Shown here: positions 25,460 through 34,892 of the stretch, in pieces
How positions within the stretch are numbered: the stretch's first letter is position 1
Layout: each line of letters starts with the position of its first letter
Assembly: GCA_047605765.1 (NCBI GenBank)
Contig: JASGFB010000003.1
Location: 9,575 to 73,574 of the forward strand
Origin: JBGVSA01 sp047605765
GTDB taxonomy: Bacteria > Pseudomonadota > Gammaproteobacteria > Burkholderiales > Rhodocyclaceae
Length of the DNA: 64,000 nt
Direction of reading: 5' to 3'
Position numbers and translations under genes: made by a program
The notes under the pieces: model-generated
Databases searched by the model: none
Told to the model about the DNA's origin: nothing
Seen by the model: the letters and a program-made list of their open reading frames with translations, nothing else

Positions 25460-26641
25460 ATGCAAAAGCAAGTAATCACAATCCTGGGCGCGACCGGTTC
25501 GATCGGCCTGAATACGCTCGATGTGGTGGCGCGCCATCCGGAGCGTTTCGAAGTCTTCGCGCTGAGCGCTTATCGGCAGACCGCCAAGCTGGCCGAGCTG
25601 TGCCGCCTGCATCGTCCCAAGGTGGCGGTGGTGGCGGGGCCGGCCGAGGCGCAGGCTCTGCGCGAAATGCTCGGCGGCCAGGGCGGCATGGATATCCTGC
25701 ATGGGGCGGCGGCCCTCGACGCAGTGGCCAGCGACCCCAGCGTGACCACCGTGATGGCCGCCATCGTCGGCGCCGCCGGCCTGTCGGCTTCGCTGGCGGC
25801 GGCGCGGGCAGGCAAGCGTCTGCTGTTGGCCAACAAGGAAGCGCTGGTCATGGCCGGCGAACTGTTCATCGATACGGTGCGCCGCAACAATGCGACGCTG
25901 CTGCCCATCGACAGCGAACACAACGCCATTTTCCAGTCCTTACCCGCAGGGTTCGAATACGGCCTGACCGATTGTGGTGTGCGCCGCATCATCCTGACCG
26001 CCTCGGGCGGCCCGTTCCGCGCCACCCCGCGCGAAGCGCTGTGCGCCGTGACGCCCGATCAGGCATGTGCCCACCCTAACTGGGTCATGGGACGCAAGAT
26101 TTCGGTCGATTCGGCGACCATGATGAACAAGGGGCTGGAAGTCATCGAGGCGCGCTGGCTGTTCGGCGTGACCGGCGAGCGCATCGGTGTGGTCGTGCAC
26201 CCCGAGAGTGTCATCCATTCGATGGTCGAATACGACGACGGTTCGGTGCTTGCGCAGTTGGGCAACCCCGATATGCGAACTCCCATCGCCCATGCCCTGT
26301 CCTACCCGCAACGAATTGCTGCGGGTGTCACCCCTTTGAATCTCACTCAGGTTGGCCGGCTCACTTTCGAGGAGCCGGATTTCGAACGTTTCCCGTGCCT
26401 GCGCCTGGCCTATGATGCCTTGCGCGCAGGCGGCACGGCCGCCGCGCGCATGAACGCCGCCAACGAGGAAGCCGTGGCCGCGTTCCTGGATGGCCGGCTG
26501 CGTTTCGATCGCATCGGCCAGATCGTCGAGGCGGTGCTCGAAGCCGATGCCAATACACCGGCCGGCAGCCTGGGCGAAGTCCTCGATGCCGATGCGCGGG
26601 CGCGCCACGCCGCGCATGAACTGATTCTCGCCTCTCGCTGA
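25460..26641 (+). CDS. dxr: 1-deoxy-D-xylulose 5-phosphate reductoisomerase
   Basis: 393 residues with the NADPH loop GATGSIGLNTLDV at 9-21, LLLANKEALVMAG, the metal/substrate motif PIDSEHNAIFQSL and MGRKISVDSATMMNKGLEVIEA. Second step of the MEP isoprenoid pathway, supplying uppS. It lies eight bases before rseP. Confidence 0.98.
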   Translation: MQKQVITILGATGSIGLNTLDVVARHPERFEVFALSAYRQTAKLAELCRLHRPKVAVVAGPAEAQALREMLGGQGGMDILHGAAALDAVASDPSVTTVMAAIVGAAGLSASLAAARAGKRLLLANKEALVMAGELFIDTVRRNNATLLPIDSEHNAIFQSLPAGFEYGLTDCGVRRIILTASGGPFRATPREALCAVTPDQACAHPNWVMGRKISVDSATMMNKGLEVIEARWLFGVTGERIGVVVHPESVIHSMVEYDDGSVLAQLGNPDMRTPIAHALSYPQRIAAGVTPLNLTQVGRLTFEEPDFERFPCLRLAYDALRAGGTAAARMNAANEEAVAAFLDGRLRFDRIGQIVEAVLEADANTPAGSLGEVLDADARARHAAHELILASR

Positions 26642-26649
26642 ATCCACCC

Positions 26650-28014
26650 ATGGGCCTCTTGCACTACATCTGGTACTTCCTGCTTGCGCTGGCGGTCTTG
26701 ATCGCGGTGCACGAATACGGGCACTACCTGGCCGCGCGCTTGTGCGGCGTGAAGGTACTGCGTTTTTCGCTGGGATTCGGACGCACCGTATTTTTGCGGC
26801 GCATCGGCCCCGACCAGACCGAATGGGCGGTGAGCCTGATTCCTCTGGGCGGCTACGTGCGCATGCTCGATGAATCCGAAGGGCCGGTCGCCTATGACGA
26901 GCGTCATCGCGCCTTCAATCTGCAACCGGTGTGGAAGCGCGCCATCATCGTGGTGGCCGGGCCGCTTGCAAATTTCTTGCTCGCTATCGTGGTGTACTGG
27001 GCCATGTTCATCCATGGCTCGCACGAACTGCCGGCCGTGCTGGGGCCGGTGGCCAATGCGTCGGTGGCGCAGCGCGCCGGCCTGGTCGAGGGCGAACGCA
27101 TCGTCAGCATCGATGGCGAGAGCGTGGCGTCGTGGGCCGACGTGCGCTGGCTGATCGTCGATCGTGGCATCGACCGCAGGACGGTCGAAGTGGTGGCCAC
27201 TGCCAAGGATGGCTCGACGCAGGTCGGCATGCTCGACTTGTCGGCCCTGACCATCGATGATCGCGCCAACGACGTCATGGGGCAGATCGGCCTGAGCCCG
27301 GTGCTGCCGCTGGTGCCGGCGGTCATCGGCACGGTCGTCGGCGATGGTGCAGGGCAGCGCGCCGGCTTGCGCGAAGGTGATCGCATTCTGGCTGTCAATG
27401 GACAGGCGGTCAGCGATTTCCGCGAATTCGCCCGCCTCGTGGCGCATCACCCCGGCCAGCCGATTTCGCTGCGCATCCAACGCGGCGCCGCCACGCTGGA
27501 TCTGGCCGCGACGCCGGACGTCGTGGCTGGCAGCGAACCGGCGCGCGGGCGCCTGGGGGTTGGCGTGCGCGAGGATCGCGAAGCCGTCGAGCGCAACCTG
27601 GTGCTGGTCGATTACGGCCCGGTGGCCGCCCTGTCGAAAGCCGTGGCGCAGACCTGGAACACAACGACCTTCAGCCTGAAGGTGATGTGGAAGATGATTG
27701 TCGGCGAAGTGTCGATCCGCAATGTGAGCGGGCCGGTGACCATCGCCGACTATGCGGGCCAGACCGCACGCGCCGGATTCGAAGCGTACATGCGCTTTCT
27801 GGCCCTCGTGAGCATCAGTCTGGGCGTGCTCAACCTGTTGCCGGTGCCGATCCTTGATGGTGGGCACTTACTGTATTATGTCGCCGAAGCAATCCGGGGG
27901 AAGCCTTTGTCCGAGCGCGTCATGGAGCTTGGCCAGAAGGCCGGCTTTGCCATTCTCGCCTCGCTTATGGCACTTGCATTCTTCAACGACATCAACCGCC
28001 TGTTGTTCGGCTGA
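26650..28014 (+). CDS. rseP: Site-2 intramembrane metalloprotease RseP
   Basis: 454 residues with zinc motif HEYGH (about residues 22-26) in the first transmembrane helix, two PDZ domains (approximately 115-190 and 205-285), and the second metal motif LNLLPVPILDGGHL near 395, whose Asp completes the site. Cleaves anti-sigma-E RseA and remnant signal peptides. The bamA neighbour fits its role in envelope stress. bamA starts five bases after the stop. Confidence 0.97.
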   Translation: MGLLHYIWYFLLALAVLIAVHEYGHYLAARLCGVKVLRFSLGFGRTVFLRRIGPDQTEWAVSLIPLGGYVRMLDESEGPVAYDERHRAFNLQPVWKRAIIVVAGPLANFLLAIVVYWAMFIHGSHELPAVLGPVANASVAQRAGLVEGERIVSIDGESVASWADVRWLIVDRGIDRRTVEVVATAKDGSTQVGMLDLSALTIDDRANDVMGQIGLSPVLPLVPAVIGTVVGDGAGQRAGLREGDRILAVNGQAVSDFREFARLVAHHPGQPISLRIQRGAATLDLAATPDVVAGSEPARGRLGVGVREDREAVERNLVLVDYGPVAALSKAVAQTWNTTTFSLKVMWKMIVGEVSIRNVSGPVTIADYAGQTARAGFEAYMRFLALVSISLGVLNLLPVPILDGGHLLYYVAEAIRGKPLSERVMELGQKAGFAILASLMALAFFNDINRLLFG

Positions 28015-28019
28015 CCTGA

Positions 28020-30323
28020 ATGAAAATCAAATATCTCTCCGCTGCCGTTGCCGCGTTGCTGTCGCCGGTGGCGTTCGCCTTGACGCCATTCGTGGTCAAG
28101 GACATCCGCGTCGAGGGCATCCAGCGGACGGAAGCCGGTACCGTGTTCAACTATCTGCCGATCCGCATCGGCGACACGGTGACCGATGACAAGGTCTCGC
28201 AGGCCATCAAGTCGCTCTACGGCACGGGCTTCTTCCGTGACGTGCGCATCGAATCCGACAACGATGTCCTGGTGGTCATCGTGGACGAGCGCCCCTCCAT
28301 CGCGCAGATCAATTTTTCGGGCAACGACGAATTCAAGACCGAAGACCTGCTCAAGGGCCTGAAGGAAGCCGGCATCTCCGAGTCGCGCACCTTCGACCGT
28401 TCGCTGCTCGACAAGGCGGAACAGGAAATCAAGCGCCTGTACCTCACCAAGAGCTACTACGCCGTCAAGATCAAGACGACGGCATCGCCGCTCGAACGCA
28501 ACCGCGTTGCCATCAACTTCGAGATCGACGAAGGCGAAGTCGCCAAGATCAAGTCGGTCAAGATCGTGGGGGCCACCAAGTTCAAGGAAGGCGCACTGCT
28601 CGATCTGATGACGCAGGAGACCTCCGGCTGGTTCTCGTGGTGGAACAAGAACGACCGCTATTCCAAGCCGAAGCTGCTGGGTGACCTGGAAGCGATCAAG
28701 TCGTACTACATGGATCGTGGCTATGTGGACTTCAACGTCGAGTCCACCCAGGTGTCGATCACGCCGGACCGCAAGCACGTGTACATCACGGTGGCGATTC
28801 GCGAGGGCGAGCAGTACAAGATTTCGTCGGTCAAGCTGGCTGGCGACCTGCTGATCCCCGACGAGCAGCTCAAGCCCCTGGTGGTGGTCAAGCCGGGTGA
28901 CACCTTCTCGCGCGCCCAGATCAACGCCACCAACAAGGCCCTGACCGACCGCTTCGGCAACGATGGCTATGCCTTCGCCAACGTCAATGCGTCGCCCGAA
29001 ATCGACAAGGAAAAGCGCGAAGTCGGCCTGACCTTCTTCGTGGACCCGGGCCGCCGCGCCTACGTCAATCGCATCAACATCGCCGGCAACTCGAAGACCC
29101 GCGACGAGGTGATCCGCCGCGAAATGCGCCAACCCGAAGGCGCGTGGTTCGACCGCGAAAGCGTGGAGCGTTCCAAGACCCGCATCGAGCGCACCAGCTT
29201 CTTCGACGAAGTGAACATGCAGACCAAGCCGGTGGAAGGCGCTACCGACCAGGTCGATCTGAACGTAACGGTCAAAGAGCGCCCGACCGGCAACGTCACC
29301 CTGGGTGTCGGCTATTCGCAGGTCGACAAGGTGGTGCTGAGCGCCGGCATTTCGCAGAACAACCTGTTCGGCACGGGTAACGCGCTGTCGCTCAACGTGA
29401 ATACCGGCGAGACCAACAAGGTGGCGTCGGTGTCCTACACCAACCCGTACTGGACGCCGGACGGCATCAGCCGTGGTTTCGATGCCTATCACCGTGAAGT
29501 GAACACCGACAGCGACACCACCTCGGTGGCGCGCTACAAGTCGAAGTCCGACGGCGTGGGCGTACGCTTTGGCGTGCCGGTGACCGAAGACGACACCATC
29601 AACTTCGGCGGCACGCTCGATCGCACCAATATTTCGACCTTCGACGATTCGCCGCAGCAGTACAAGGATTTCGTCGAACAATTCGGCAGCTCGACCACGA
29701 CCCTGGCCCTGACGGCGGGCTGGTCGCGCGACAAGCGTGACAGCGTCATCTATCCCACCACCGGGATGTACCAACGCGTTGGCGCTGAAGTGTCGGTGCC
29801 GCCGCTGGAGCAGCGTTACTACAAGCTCAGCTACCAATGGCAGAACTTCACCCCGTTGAGCCGCACGTTTACCTTGATGCTCAACGCCGACCTGGGCTAT
29901 GCCAAGGGCTACGGCGGCAAGCCGCTGCCGTTCTACAAGAACTACTACGCGGGCGGTATCGGTTCCGTGCGCGGCTACGACGACAGCTCGTTGGGGCCCA
30001 AGGTGGTGGATTCGAGCGGCAACGTGACGGACGAGGCGCTGGGCGGTAATCGCCGCATCGTGACCAACGCCGAGCTGCTGTTCCCGTTCCCGGGCATGAA
30101 GGAACAGGATCGTTCGGTGCGCCTGTCGGTATTCCTCGACGGCGGCCAGGTGTGGGGCGAAGACGAAAAGGTCCGCTTCGGCGACATGCGCTGGAGTACC
30201 GGTCTGGCACTGTCGTGGGCATCGCCGATCGGGCCGCTCAAGTTCAGTATCGGCTATCCGATCAAGAAGGAAGCCGGCGACAAGACCCAGCGCTTCCAAT
30301 TCCAGCTGGGCCAGATTTTCTAG
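28020..30323 (+). CDS. bamA: Outer membrane protein assembly factor BamA
   Basis: 767 residues. Signal peptide 1-20 (cleaved after AFA) is followed by five POTRA domains (first starts FVVKDIRVEGIQRTEAGTVF) and a 16-strand Omp85 barrel. The lid-locking motif VRGYDDSSLGP is present (VRGF in E. coli, VRGY here) and the chain ends in the expected Phe (FQLGQIF). Inserts beta-barrel proteins in the outer membrane. Confidence 0.98.
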   Translation: MKIKYLSAAVAALLSPVAFALTPFVVKDIRVEGIQRTEAGTVFNYLPIRIGDTVTDDKVSQAIKSLYGTGFFRDVRIESDNDVLVVIVDERPSIAQINFSGNDEFKTEDLLKGLKEAGISESRTFDRSLLDKAEQEIKRLYLTKSYYAVKIKTTASPLERNRVAINFEIDEGEVAKIKSVKIVGATKFKEGALLDLMTQETSGWFSWWNKNDRYSKPKLLGDLEAIKSYYMDRGYVDFNVESTQVSITPDRKHVYITVAIREGEQYKISSVKLAGDLLIPDEQLKPLVVVKPGDTFSRAQINATNKALTDRFGNDGYAFANVNASPEIDKEKREVGLTFFVDPGRRAYVNRINIAGNSKTRDEVIRREMRQPEGAWFDRESVERSKTRIERTSFFDEVNMQTKPVEGATDQVDLNVTVKERPTGNVTLGVGYSQVDKVVLSAGISQNNLFGTGNALSLNVNTGETNKVASVSYTNPYWTPDGISRGFDAYHREVNTDSDTTSVARYKSKSDGVGVRFGVPVTEDDTINFGGTLDRTNISTFDDSPQQYKDFVEQFGSSTTTLALTAGWSRDKRDSVIYPTTGMYQRVGAEVSVPPLEQRYYKLSYQWQNFTPLSRTFTLMLNADLGYAKGYGGKPLPFYKNYYAGGIGSVRGYDDSSLGPKVVDSSGNVTDEALGGNRRIVTNAELLFPFPGMKEQDRSVRLSVFLDGGQVWGEDEKVRFGDMRWSTGLALSWASPIGPLKFSIGYPIKKEAGDKTQRFQFQLGQIF

Positions 30324-30332
30324 GAGAGTGCA

Positions 30333-30842
30333 GTGCGTAAGAGCCTTCTCTGTGGTGCGCTGGCGATATGCGCCGCGCTTCCCGCATTCGCACAGGAAAC
30401 GCGTATCGGGTTTGTGAACGCGGACCGCATCATGCGCGAATCCGCTCCGGCAGTGCGCGCACTGAAAAAACTCGAGAAAGAATTCGAGAAGCGCGAACAG
30501 GACCTGAACAAGGTGGGCAAGCAACTCCAGGCCATGCAGGACAACCTGGACAAGAACTCGGTCACCTTGCAGGACGCCGAGCGCCGCAACCGCGAGCGCG
30601 AATTCAACGACCTCAATCGTGAATTCCAGCGCCGCCAGCGCGAATATCGCGAAGACCGCAACCAGCGGCAGAACGAAGAACTCGCCGGCGTGCTGGACCG
30701 CGCCAACAAGGCCATCCGTCAGGTGGCCGAAGCCGAGAAATTCGATCTGATCGTGCAGGAGGCAGTGTATTTCAGCCCGCGCATCGACATTACCGACCGA
30801 GTGATCAAGTCCCTGGCCGACACCCCCACCACCGGCAAATGA
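30333..30842 (+). CDS. skp: Periplasmic chaperone Skp/OmpH
   Basis: 169 residues starting at GTG with TAGGAGAG six bases upstream. Signal peptide 1-20 (AFAQETRIGFVN) is followed by a long Arg/Glu-rich coiled coil (about 45-130). Skp escorts unfolded outer-membrane proteins to BamA, whose gene is immediately upstream. lpxD begins one base after the stop. Confidence 0.95.
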   Translation: MRKSLLCGALAICAALPAFAQETRIGFVNADRIMRESAPAVRALKKLEKEFEKREQDLNKVGKQLQAMQDNLDKNSVTLQDAERRNREREFNDLNREFQRRQREYREDRNQRQNEELAGVLDRANKAIRQVAEAEKFDLIVQEAVYFSPRIDITDRVIKSLADTPTTGK

Positions 30843-30843
30843 C

Positions 30844-31890
30844 ATGGCCAAGGCACTTTCTCTTTACGACATCGTCGAGCAACTCGGCGGGGAATGCCGT
30901 GGCGATGGCGCCACGCTGATCGAACAGATCGCACCGCTCGATCGCGCCGGCGCCGGCGAGATCGGCTTCGTGGCGCAAGCCAAATATCGGCGCGCACTGG
31001 ACACCACCCGGGCGGCTGCGGTTATCGTGCCGCCCGCGCTGGCCGACGCCTACGCCGGTCCGCGCATCGTGGCACCCAACCCGTATCTGTATTTCGCGCG
31101 TCTGGCGCAATTGCTCAACCCGGTCGAGCGGCCGGCGCCCGGCGTGCATCCTTCCGCCGTGGTGCTGAGCGATGTGCCGGCCTCGGCCAGTGTCGGGCCG
31201 TTGGCCTATGTGGCCGAAGGCTGCACGATCGGCGAGGGCGTCGTCATCGACGCCGGCTGTGTCGTCGAAGCACGCGTGTCGATCGGGGCAGGTACCCATT
31301 TGCATCCGCGTGTGACCGTCTATCACGACAGTGTGATCGGTGCACGCTGCATCCTTCATGCGGGCGTGGTGGTGGGCAGCGATGGCTTCGGCTTCGCGCC
31401 GCGCCAGGACGGCAGTTGGGAGAAAATTCCGCAGATCGGCCGCGCGGTGATCGGCGATGAAGTCGAAATCGGCGCCAACACGGCCATTGACCGCGGCGCG
31501 CTGGATGACACCGTGATCGAACACGGCGCCAAGTTGGACAACCTGATTCAGGTGGCACACAACTGCCGGATCGGCGAGAACACCGCCATGGCGGCCCTGA
31601 CCGGCATGGCTGGCAGCTCGACGCTGGGCAAGCGCGTCATGGTGGGCGGCCAGGCAGGGGTCATGGGCCACGTCGACGTGGCCGACGACGTTGTGGTGTC
31701 GGCGCGTTCGTTCATCAGCAAGTCGGTGACCGAGCGCGGCGTCTATACCTCGGCGATCCCGGCGCAGCACCATCGCGAATGGATGCGCAATTCGGTCCAC
31801 CTGCGGCATCTGGATGATTTGGCCGAGCGTGTGCGCACGCTCGAGAAGACACTGAACGAATTGAACAATCAATTGGAGAAAAAAGCGTGA
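30844..31890 (+). CDS. lpxD: UDP-3-O-acyl-glucosamine N-acyltransferase
   Basis: 348 residues. The N-terminal uridine-binding domain (to about 100) is followed by left-handed parallel beta-helix hexapeptide repeats, including the catalytic-His region DNLIQVAHNCRIGENTAM, and a C-terminal helix (LAERVRTLEKTLNELNNQL). Third step of lipid A synthesis. Overlaps the fabZ GTG start by four bases. Confidence 0.98.
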   Translation: MAKALSLYDIVEQLGGECRGDGATLIEQIAPLDRAGAGEIGFVAQAKYRRALDTTRAAAVIVPPALADAYAGPRIVAPNPYLYFARLAQLLNPVERPAPGVHPSAVVLSDVPASASVGPLAYVAEGCTIGEGVVIDAGCVVEARVSIGAGTHLHPRVTVYHDSVIGARCILHAGVVVGSDGFGFAPRQDGSWEKIPQIGRAVIGDEVEIGANTAIDRGALDDTVIEHGAKLDNLIQVAHNCRIGENTAMAALTGMAGSSTLGKRVMVGGQAGVMGHVDVADDVVVSARSFISKSVTERGVYTSAIPAQHHREWMRNSVHLRHLDDLAERVRTLEKTLNELNNQLEKKA

Positions 31891-32333
31891 GTTCCATGGA
31901 TATCCAGCAGGTGATGCAATATTTGCCGCACCGCTACCCCTTCCTGCTGGTTGATCGCGTTCTCGAAATGACGGAAGGCGAACGCATCGTTGCCATCAAG
32001 AACGTCACCATCAATGAGCCGTTCTTCGTGGGGCACTTTCCGCATGCGCCTGTCATGCCGGGTGTGCTGATCATCGAAGCCATGGCGCAGGCCGCGGCCA
32101 TCCTGTCGTTCAAGACGGCCGGTCAGATCCCGGACGAGAACTCCGTGCTGTATTTTGCCGGCATCGACAAGGTGCGCTTCAAGCGTCCGGTGCTGCCGGG
32201 CGACACGCTCACCTTCGACATGAAGCTGGTGCGTCAGATCCGCAGCATCTGGAAGTACCAGGGCGTAGCCACGGTCGACGGCGAACTGGCCGTCGAAGCC
32301 GAAATGATGTGTGCCATCAAGAGAAATGCATGA
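31887..32333 (+). CDS. fabZ: 3-hydroxyacyl-ACP dehydratase FabZ
   Basis: 148 residues, hot-dog fold with the catalytic segment FVGHFPHAPVMPGVLIIEAMAQA (His and Glu). The start is GTG overlapping the lpxD stop (GTGA); an ATG three codons later is an alternative. Dehydrates 3-hydroxyacyl-ACP and so competes with LpxA/LpxD for substrate. ATGA overlap with lpxA. Confidence 0.98.
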   Translation: MSSMDIQQVMQYLPHRYPFLLVDRVLEMTEGERIVAIKNVTINEPFFVGHFPHAPVMPGVLIIEAMAQAAAILSFKTAGQIPDENSVLYFAGIDKVRFKRPVLPGDTLTFDMKLVRQIRSIWKYQGVATVDGELAVEAEMMCAIKRNA

Positions 32334-33100
32334 TCCACGAGACCGCCATCGTTAGCCCCAAGGCACGCCTGGGCGAGGGCGTGCAGGTCGGCCCCTACAG
32401 CATCATCGAAGAGCACGTCGAAATCGGCGCCGGCACCGTGGTGGGCCCGCACGTGGTCATCAAGGGGCATACCAAGATCGGCCGCGACAATCGCTTCTTT
32501 CAGTTTTCGTCGATCGGCGAAGTACCGCAGGACAAGAAGTACGCCGGTGAGCCGACGCGCCTCGAAATCGGCGATCGCAACACTTTTCACGAGTGCTGCA
32601 CGGTGCACATCGGCACGGTGCAGGACAAAAGCCTGACCAGGATCGGCAACGACAACTGGTTCATGGCTTATGTGCACATCGCCCACGATTGCATCGTCGG
32701 CGACCACACGATCTTCGCCAACAATGCCTCACTGGCCGGCCACGCGACGGTGGGCGACTGGGCCATTCTCGGCGGCTTCGCCGGCATGCACCAGTTCGGC
32801 CGCATTGGTGAGCACGCCTTCTGCGGCACCGGCTCGATCATGACGCAGGACGTGCCGCCCTTCATTACCGTGTCGGGCACGCCGCCGGTGCCACACGGCA
32901 TCAATAGCGAAGGGCTCAAGCGGCGGGGCTTTACGCCCGAGGCCATTGCACAGATCAAGCGCGCCTACAAGGCGCTGTACCGCAATGGTCTGTCGCTGGC
33001 CGATGCGCGCACGCAGATCGAAACCATGGCGGGCCAGTCGCCCGAGCTATTGCCCTTGGTAGAATTCCTGGCCGATTCGGGACGCGGTATCGTTCGCTGA
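32330..33100 (+). CDS. lpxA: UDP-N-acetylglucosamine O-acyltransferase
   Basis: 256 residues starting at the ATG overlapping the fabZ stop. Hexapeptide beta-helix with the catalytic His in MAYVHIAHDCIVGDH and the C-terminal helical domain (SEGLKRRGFTPEAIAQIKRAY). First committed step of lipid A synthesis. Confidence 0.98.
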   Translation: MIHETAIVSPKARLGEGVQVGPYSIIEEHVEIGAGTVVGPHVVIKGHTKIGRDNRFFQFSSIGEVPQDKKYAGEPTRLEIGDRNTFHECCTVHIGTVQDKSLTRIGNDNWFMAYVHIAHDCIVGDHTIFANNASLAGHATVGDWAILGGFAGMHQFGRIGEHAFCGTGSIMTQDVPPFITVSGTPPVPHGINSEGLKRRGFTPEAIAQIKRAYKALYRNGLSLADARTQIETMAGQSPELLPLVEFLADSGRGIVR

Positions 33101-33148
33101 GCGCTAGCGCGGCGACCCTATTCGAATAATCAAGGGCAACGCACAGCC

Positions 33149-34297
33149 ATGCGCATCGCAATGGTGGCCGGGGAGGCCTCCGGGGACATGTTGGCGGCAC
33201 ACCTGATGCGCGCGCTGCGCAGTCATGTGCCGGATATCTGCTTCGTCGGCATCGGTGGGCCGAAGATGGAAGCCGAAGGGCTGGACGCCTGGTGGCCGGC
33301 CGAGAAGCTCGCCGTCAACGGCTACGTCGATGTGCTGCTGCGGTTGCGCGAGCTTCTGCGCATCCGGCGGGGTGTGTTTGAACGCCTGCGCGACGATCCG
33401 CCCGACCTGTTCATCGGCGTCGATGCACCGGATTTCAATCTCGGCCTGGAAGAAAAACTGCGCGGGGCGGGCATCACCACCGTGCATTACGTCAGCCCGT
33501 CGATCTGGGCATGGAAAGCAGGGCGCATCAAGCAGATCAAGCGCGCTGTCGATCGCGTGCTGTGTCTGTTCCCGTTCGAGCCGGATATCTACGCCCAGGC
33601 CGGCGTGCCGGCTTCGTTCGTGGGCCATCCGTTGGCCGACGTGTTTCCCCTCGTGCCCGACCGCGCTGCCATTCGCGACACGCTGCAATTGCCGCAGGCC
33701 CAGCCCATCGTGGCGCTGTTGCCGGGGAGCCGCGACGGCGAAGTGCGCCTGCTGGCCGATTGCTTCATCGGTGCCGCCAAGATCGTTGCCGAGCGCCGTC
33801 CCGATGCACAGTTCCTGGTGCCGCTGGTGACGCGCGCCACGCGCACCCTGTTCGAAGAAGCGCTGTTCCGCAACGACGCTCGCGAATTGCCCATCAAGCT
33901 GATGTTCGGCCACGCCGAGCAAGCCATGGCGGCGGCCGACGTGGTGCTGGTGGCTAGCGGCACGGCCACGCTGGAGGCCGCCTTGCTCAAGCGGCCGATG
34001 GTCATCGCCTACAAAATGGCCGGCATGACTTACCGCATCGCCAAGCGCCTGGTAAAGGCGCGCTTCATCGGCTTGCCCAATATCCTGGCCAATGCCCCGC
34101 TGGTGCCGGAATTCGTGCAGGCGGCGGCGACGCCGGAGGCGTTGGCACAGGCCATCGAAACATGGCTCAATGATGCGGAGGCGCGTGACCAGGTGGTCGA
34201 GCGCTTTACCGACATCCATGTGTCGCTCAAGCAGAATCACGCGGAAAAAGCCGCCCAGGCGCTGCTGCCCATGCTCGGTATGAAAGGTGTGTCATGA
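33149..34297 (+). CDS. lpxB: Lipid A disaccharide synthase
   Basis: 382 residues, GT-B glycosyltransferase with VAGEASGDMLAAHLM at the start, YVSPSIWAWKAGRIKQIK in the middle and the LLPGSRDGEV donor region, then SGTATLEAALLKRPMVIAYK. Forms the beta-1,6 disaccharide of lipid A. The 48-base gap before it holds no gene; the stop overlaps the rnhB start (ATGA). Confidence 0.98.
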   Translation: MRIAMVAGEASGDMLAAHLMRALRSHVPDICFVGIGGPKMEAEGLDAWWPAEKLAVNGYVDVLLRLRELLRIRRGVFERLRDDPPDLFIGVDAPDFNLGLEEKLRGAGITTVHYVSPSIWAWKAGRIKQIKRAVDRVLCLFPFEPDIYAQAGVPASFVGHPLADVFPLVPDRAAIRDTLQLPQAQPIVALLPGSRDGEVRLLADCFIGAAKIVAERRPDAQFLVPLVTRATRTLFEEALFRNDARELPIKLMFGHAEQAMAAADVVLVASGTATLEAALLKRPMVIAYKMAGMTYRIAKRLVKARFIGLPNILANAPLVPEFVQAAATPEALAQAIETWLNDAEARDQVVERFTDIHVSLKQNHAEKAAQALLPMLGMKGVS

Positions 34298-34887
34298 AGA
34301 TTGAACGCTGGATCTGCGGCGTTGACGAAGCTGGCCGAGGCCCCTTGTGCGGTCCGGTGGTGGCCGCCGCCGTGATCCTGCATCCGCAGCGTGGCATCGA
34401 CGGGCTGGCCGATTCCAAGGCGCTGACTGCCAAGCGCCGCGACGAGCTGGCGATTCTGATTCGGCGCGACGCCCTGGCTTGGGCCGTGGCCGAAGCCTCG
34501 GTCGAGGAAATCGATCGTCTGAACATCCTGCACGCCACGATGCTGGCGATGCAGCGCGCCGTGCGGGCGCTGACGCATGTGCCGCATGAAATCCTGATCG
34601 ATGGCAATCGCGTACCGCCCGATCTGTCGGTGCCGGCGCGCGCCATCGTGCAGGGGGACGCCACCGAGGCGGCCATCTCGGCGGCATCGATCCTCGCCAA
34701 AACGCATCGCGATGCGCTCTTGCATGCGCTCGACGCCGAATACCCCGGCTACGGTTTCAAGCAGCACAAGGGCTATCCGACGCCCGAGCACTTGCGTGCT
34801 TTGGCGGAATTGGGCGCCACGCCGGCGCATCGCACGAGCTTCGCCCCGGTCAAGGCGGCGATCTCGCAGGCGCGCCTGTTCGCCTGA
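34294..34887 (+). CDS. rnhB: Ribonuclease HII
   Basis: 197 residues with GVDEAGRGPLCGPVVAAAVIL (the first catalytic Asp-Glu pair), LADSKALTAKRRDEL, and KTHRDALLHALDAEYPGYGF near the C-terminus. Removes single ribonucleotides and RNA from RNA-DNA hybrids. Last tightly coupled member of the lpx run. Confidence 0.97.
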   Translation: MKIERWICGVDEAGRGPLCGPVVAAAVILHPQRGIDGLADSKALTAKRRDELAILIRRDALAWAVAEASVEEIDRLNILHATMLAMQRAVRALTHVPHEILIDGNRVPPDLSVPARAIVQGDATEAAISAASILAKTHRDALLHALDAEYPGYGFKQHKGYPTPEHLRALAELGATPAHRTSFAPVKAAISQARLFA

Positions 34888-34892
34888 GCGGC

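Noticed and set aside
27876..30851. A 991-codon open frame on the minus strand across bamA-skp
   Set aside because: It is the antisense shadow of bamA and skp, caused by GC-rich codon use; no signature, wrong composition and no ribosome-binding site.
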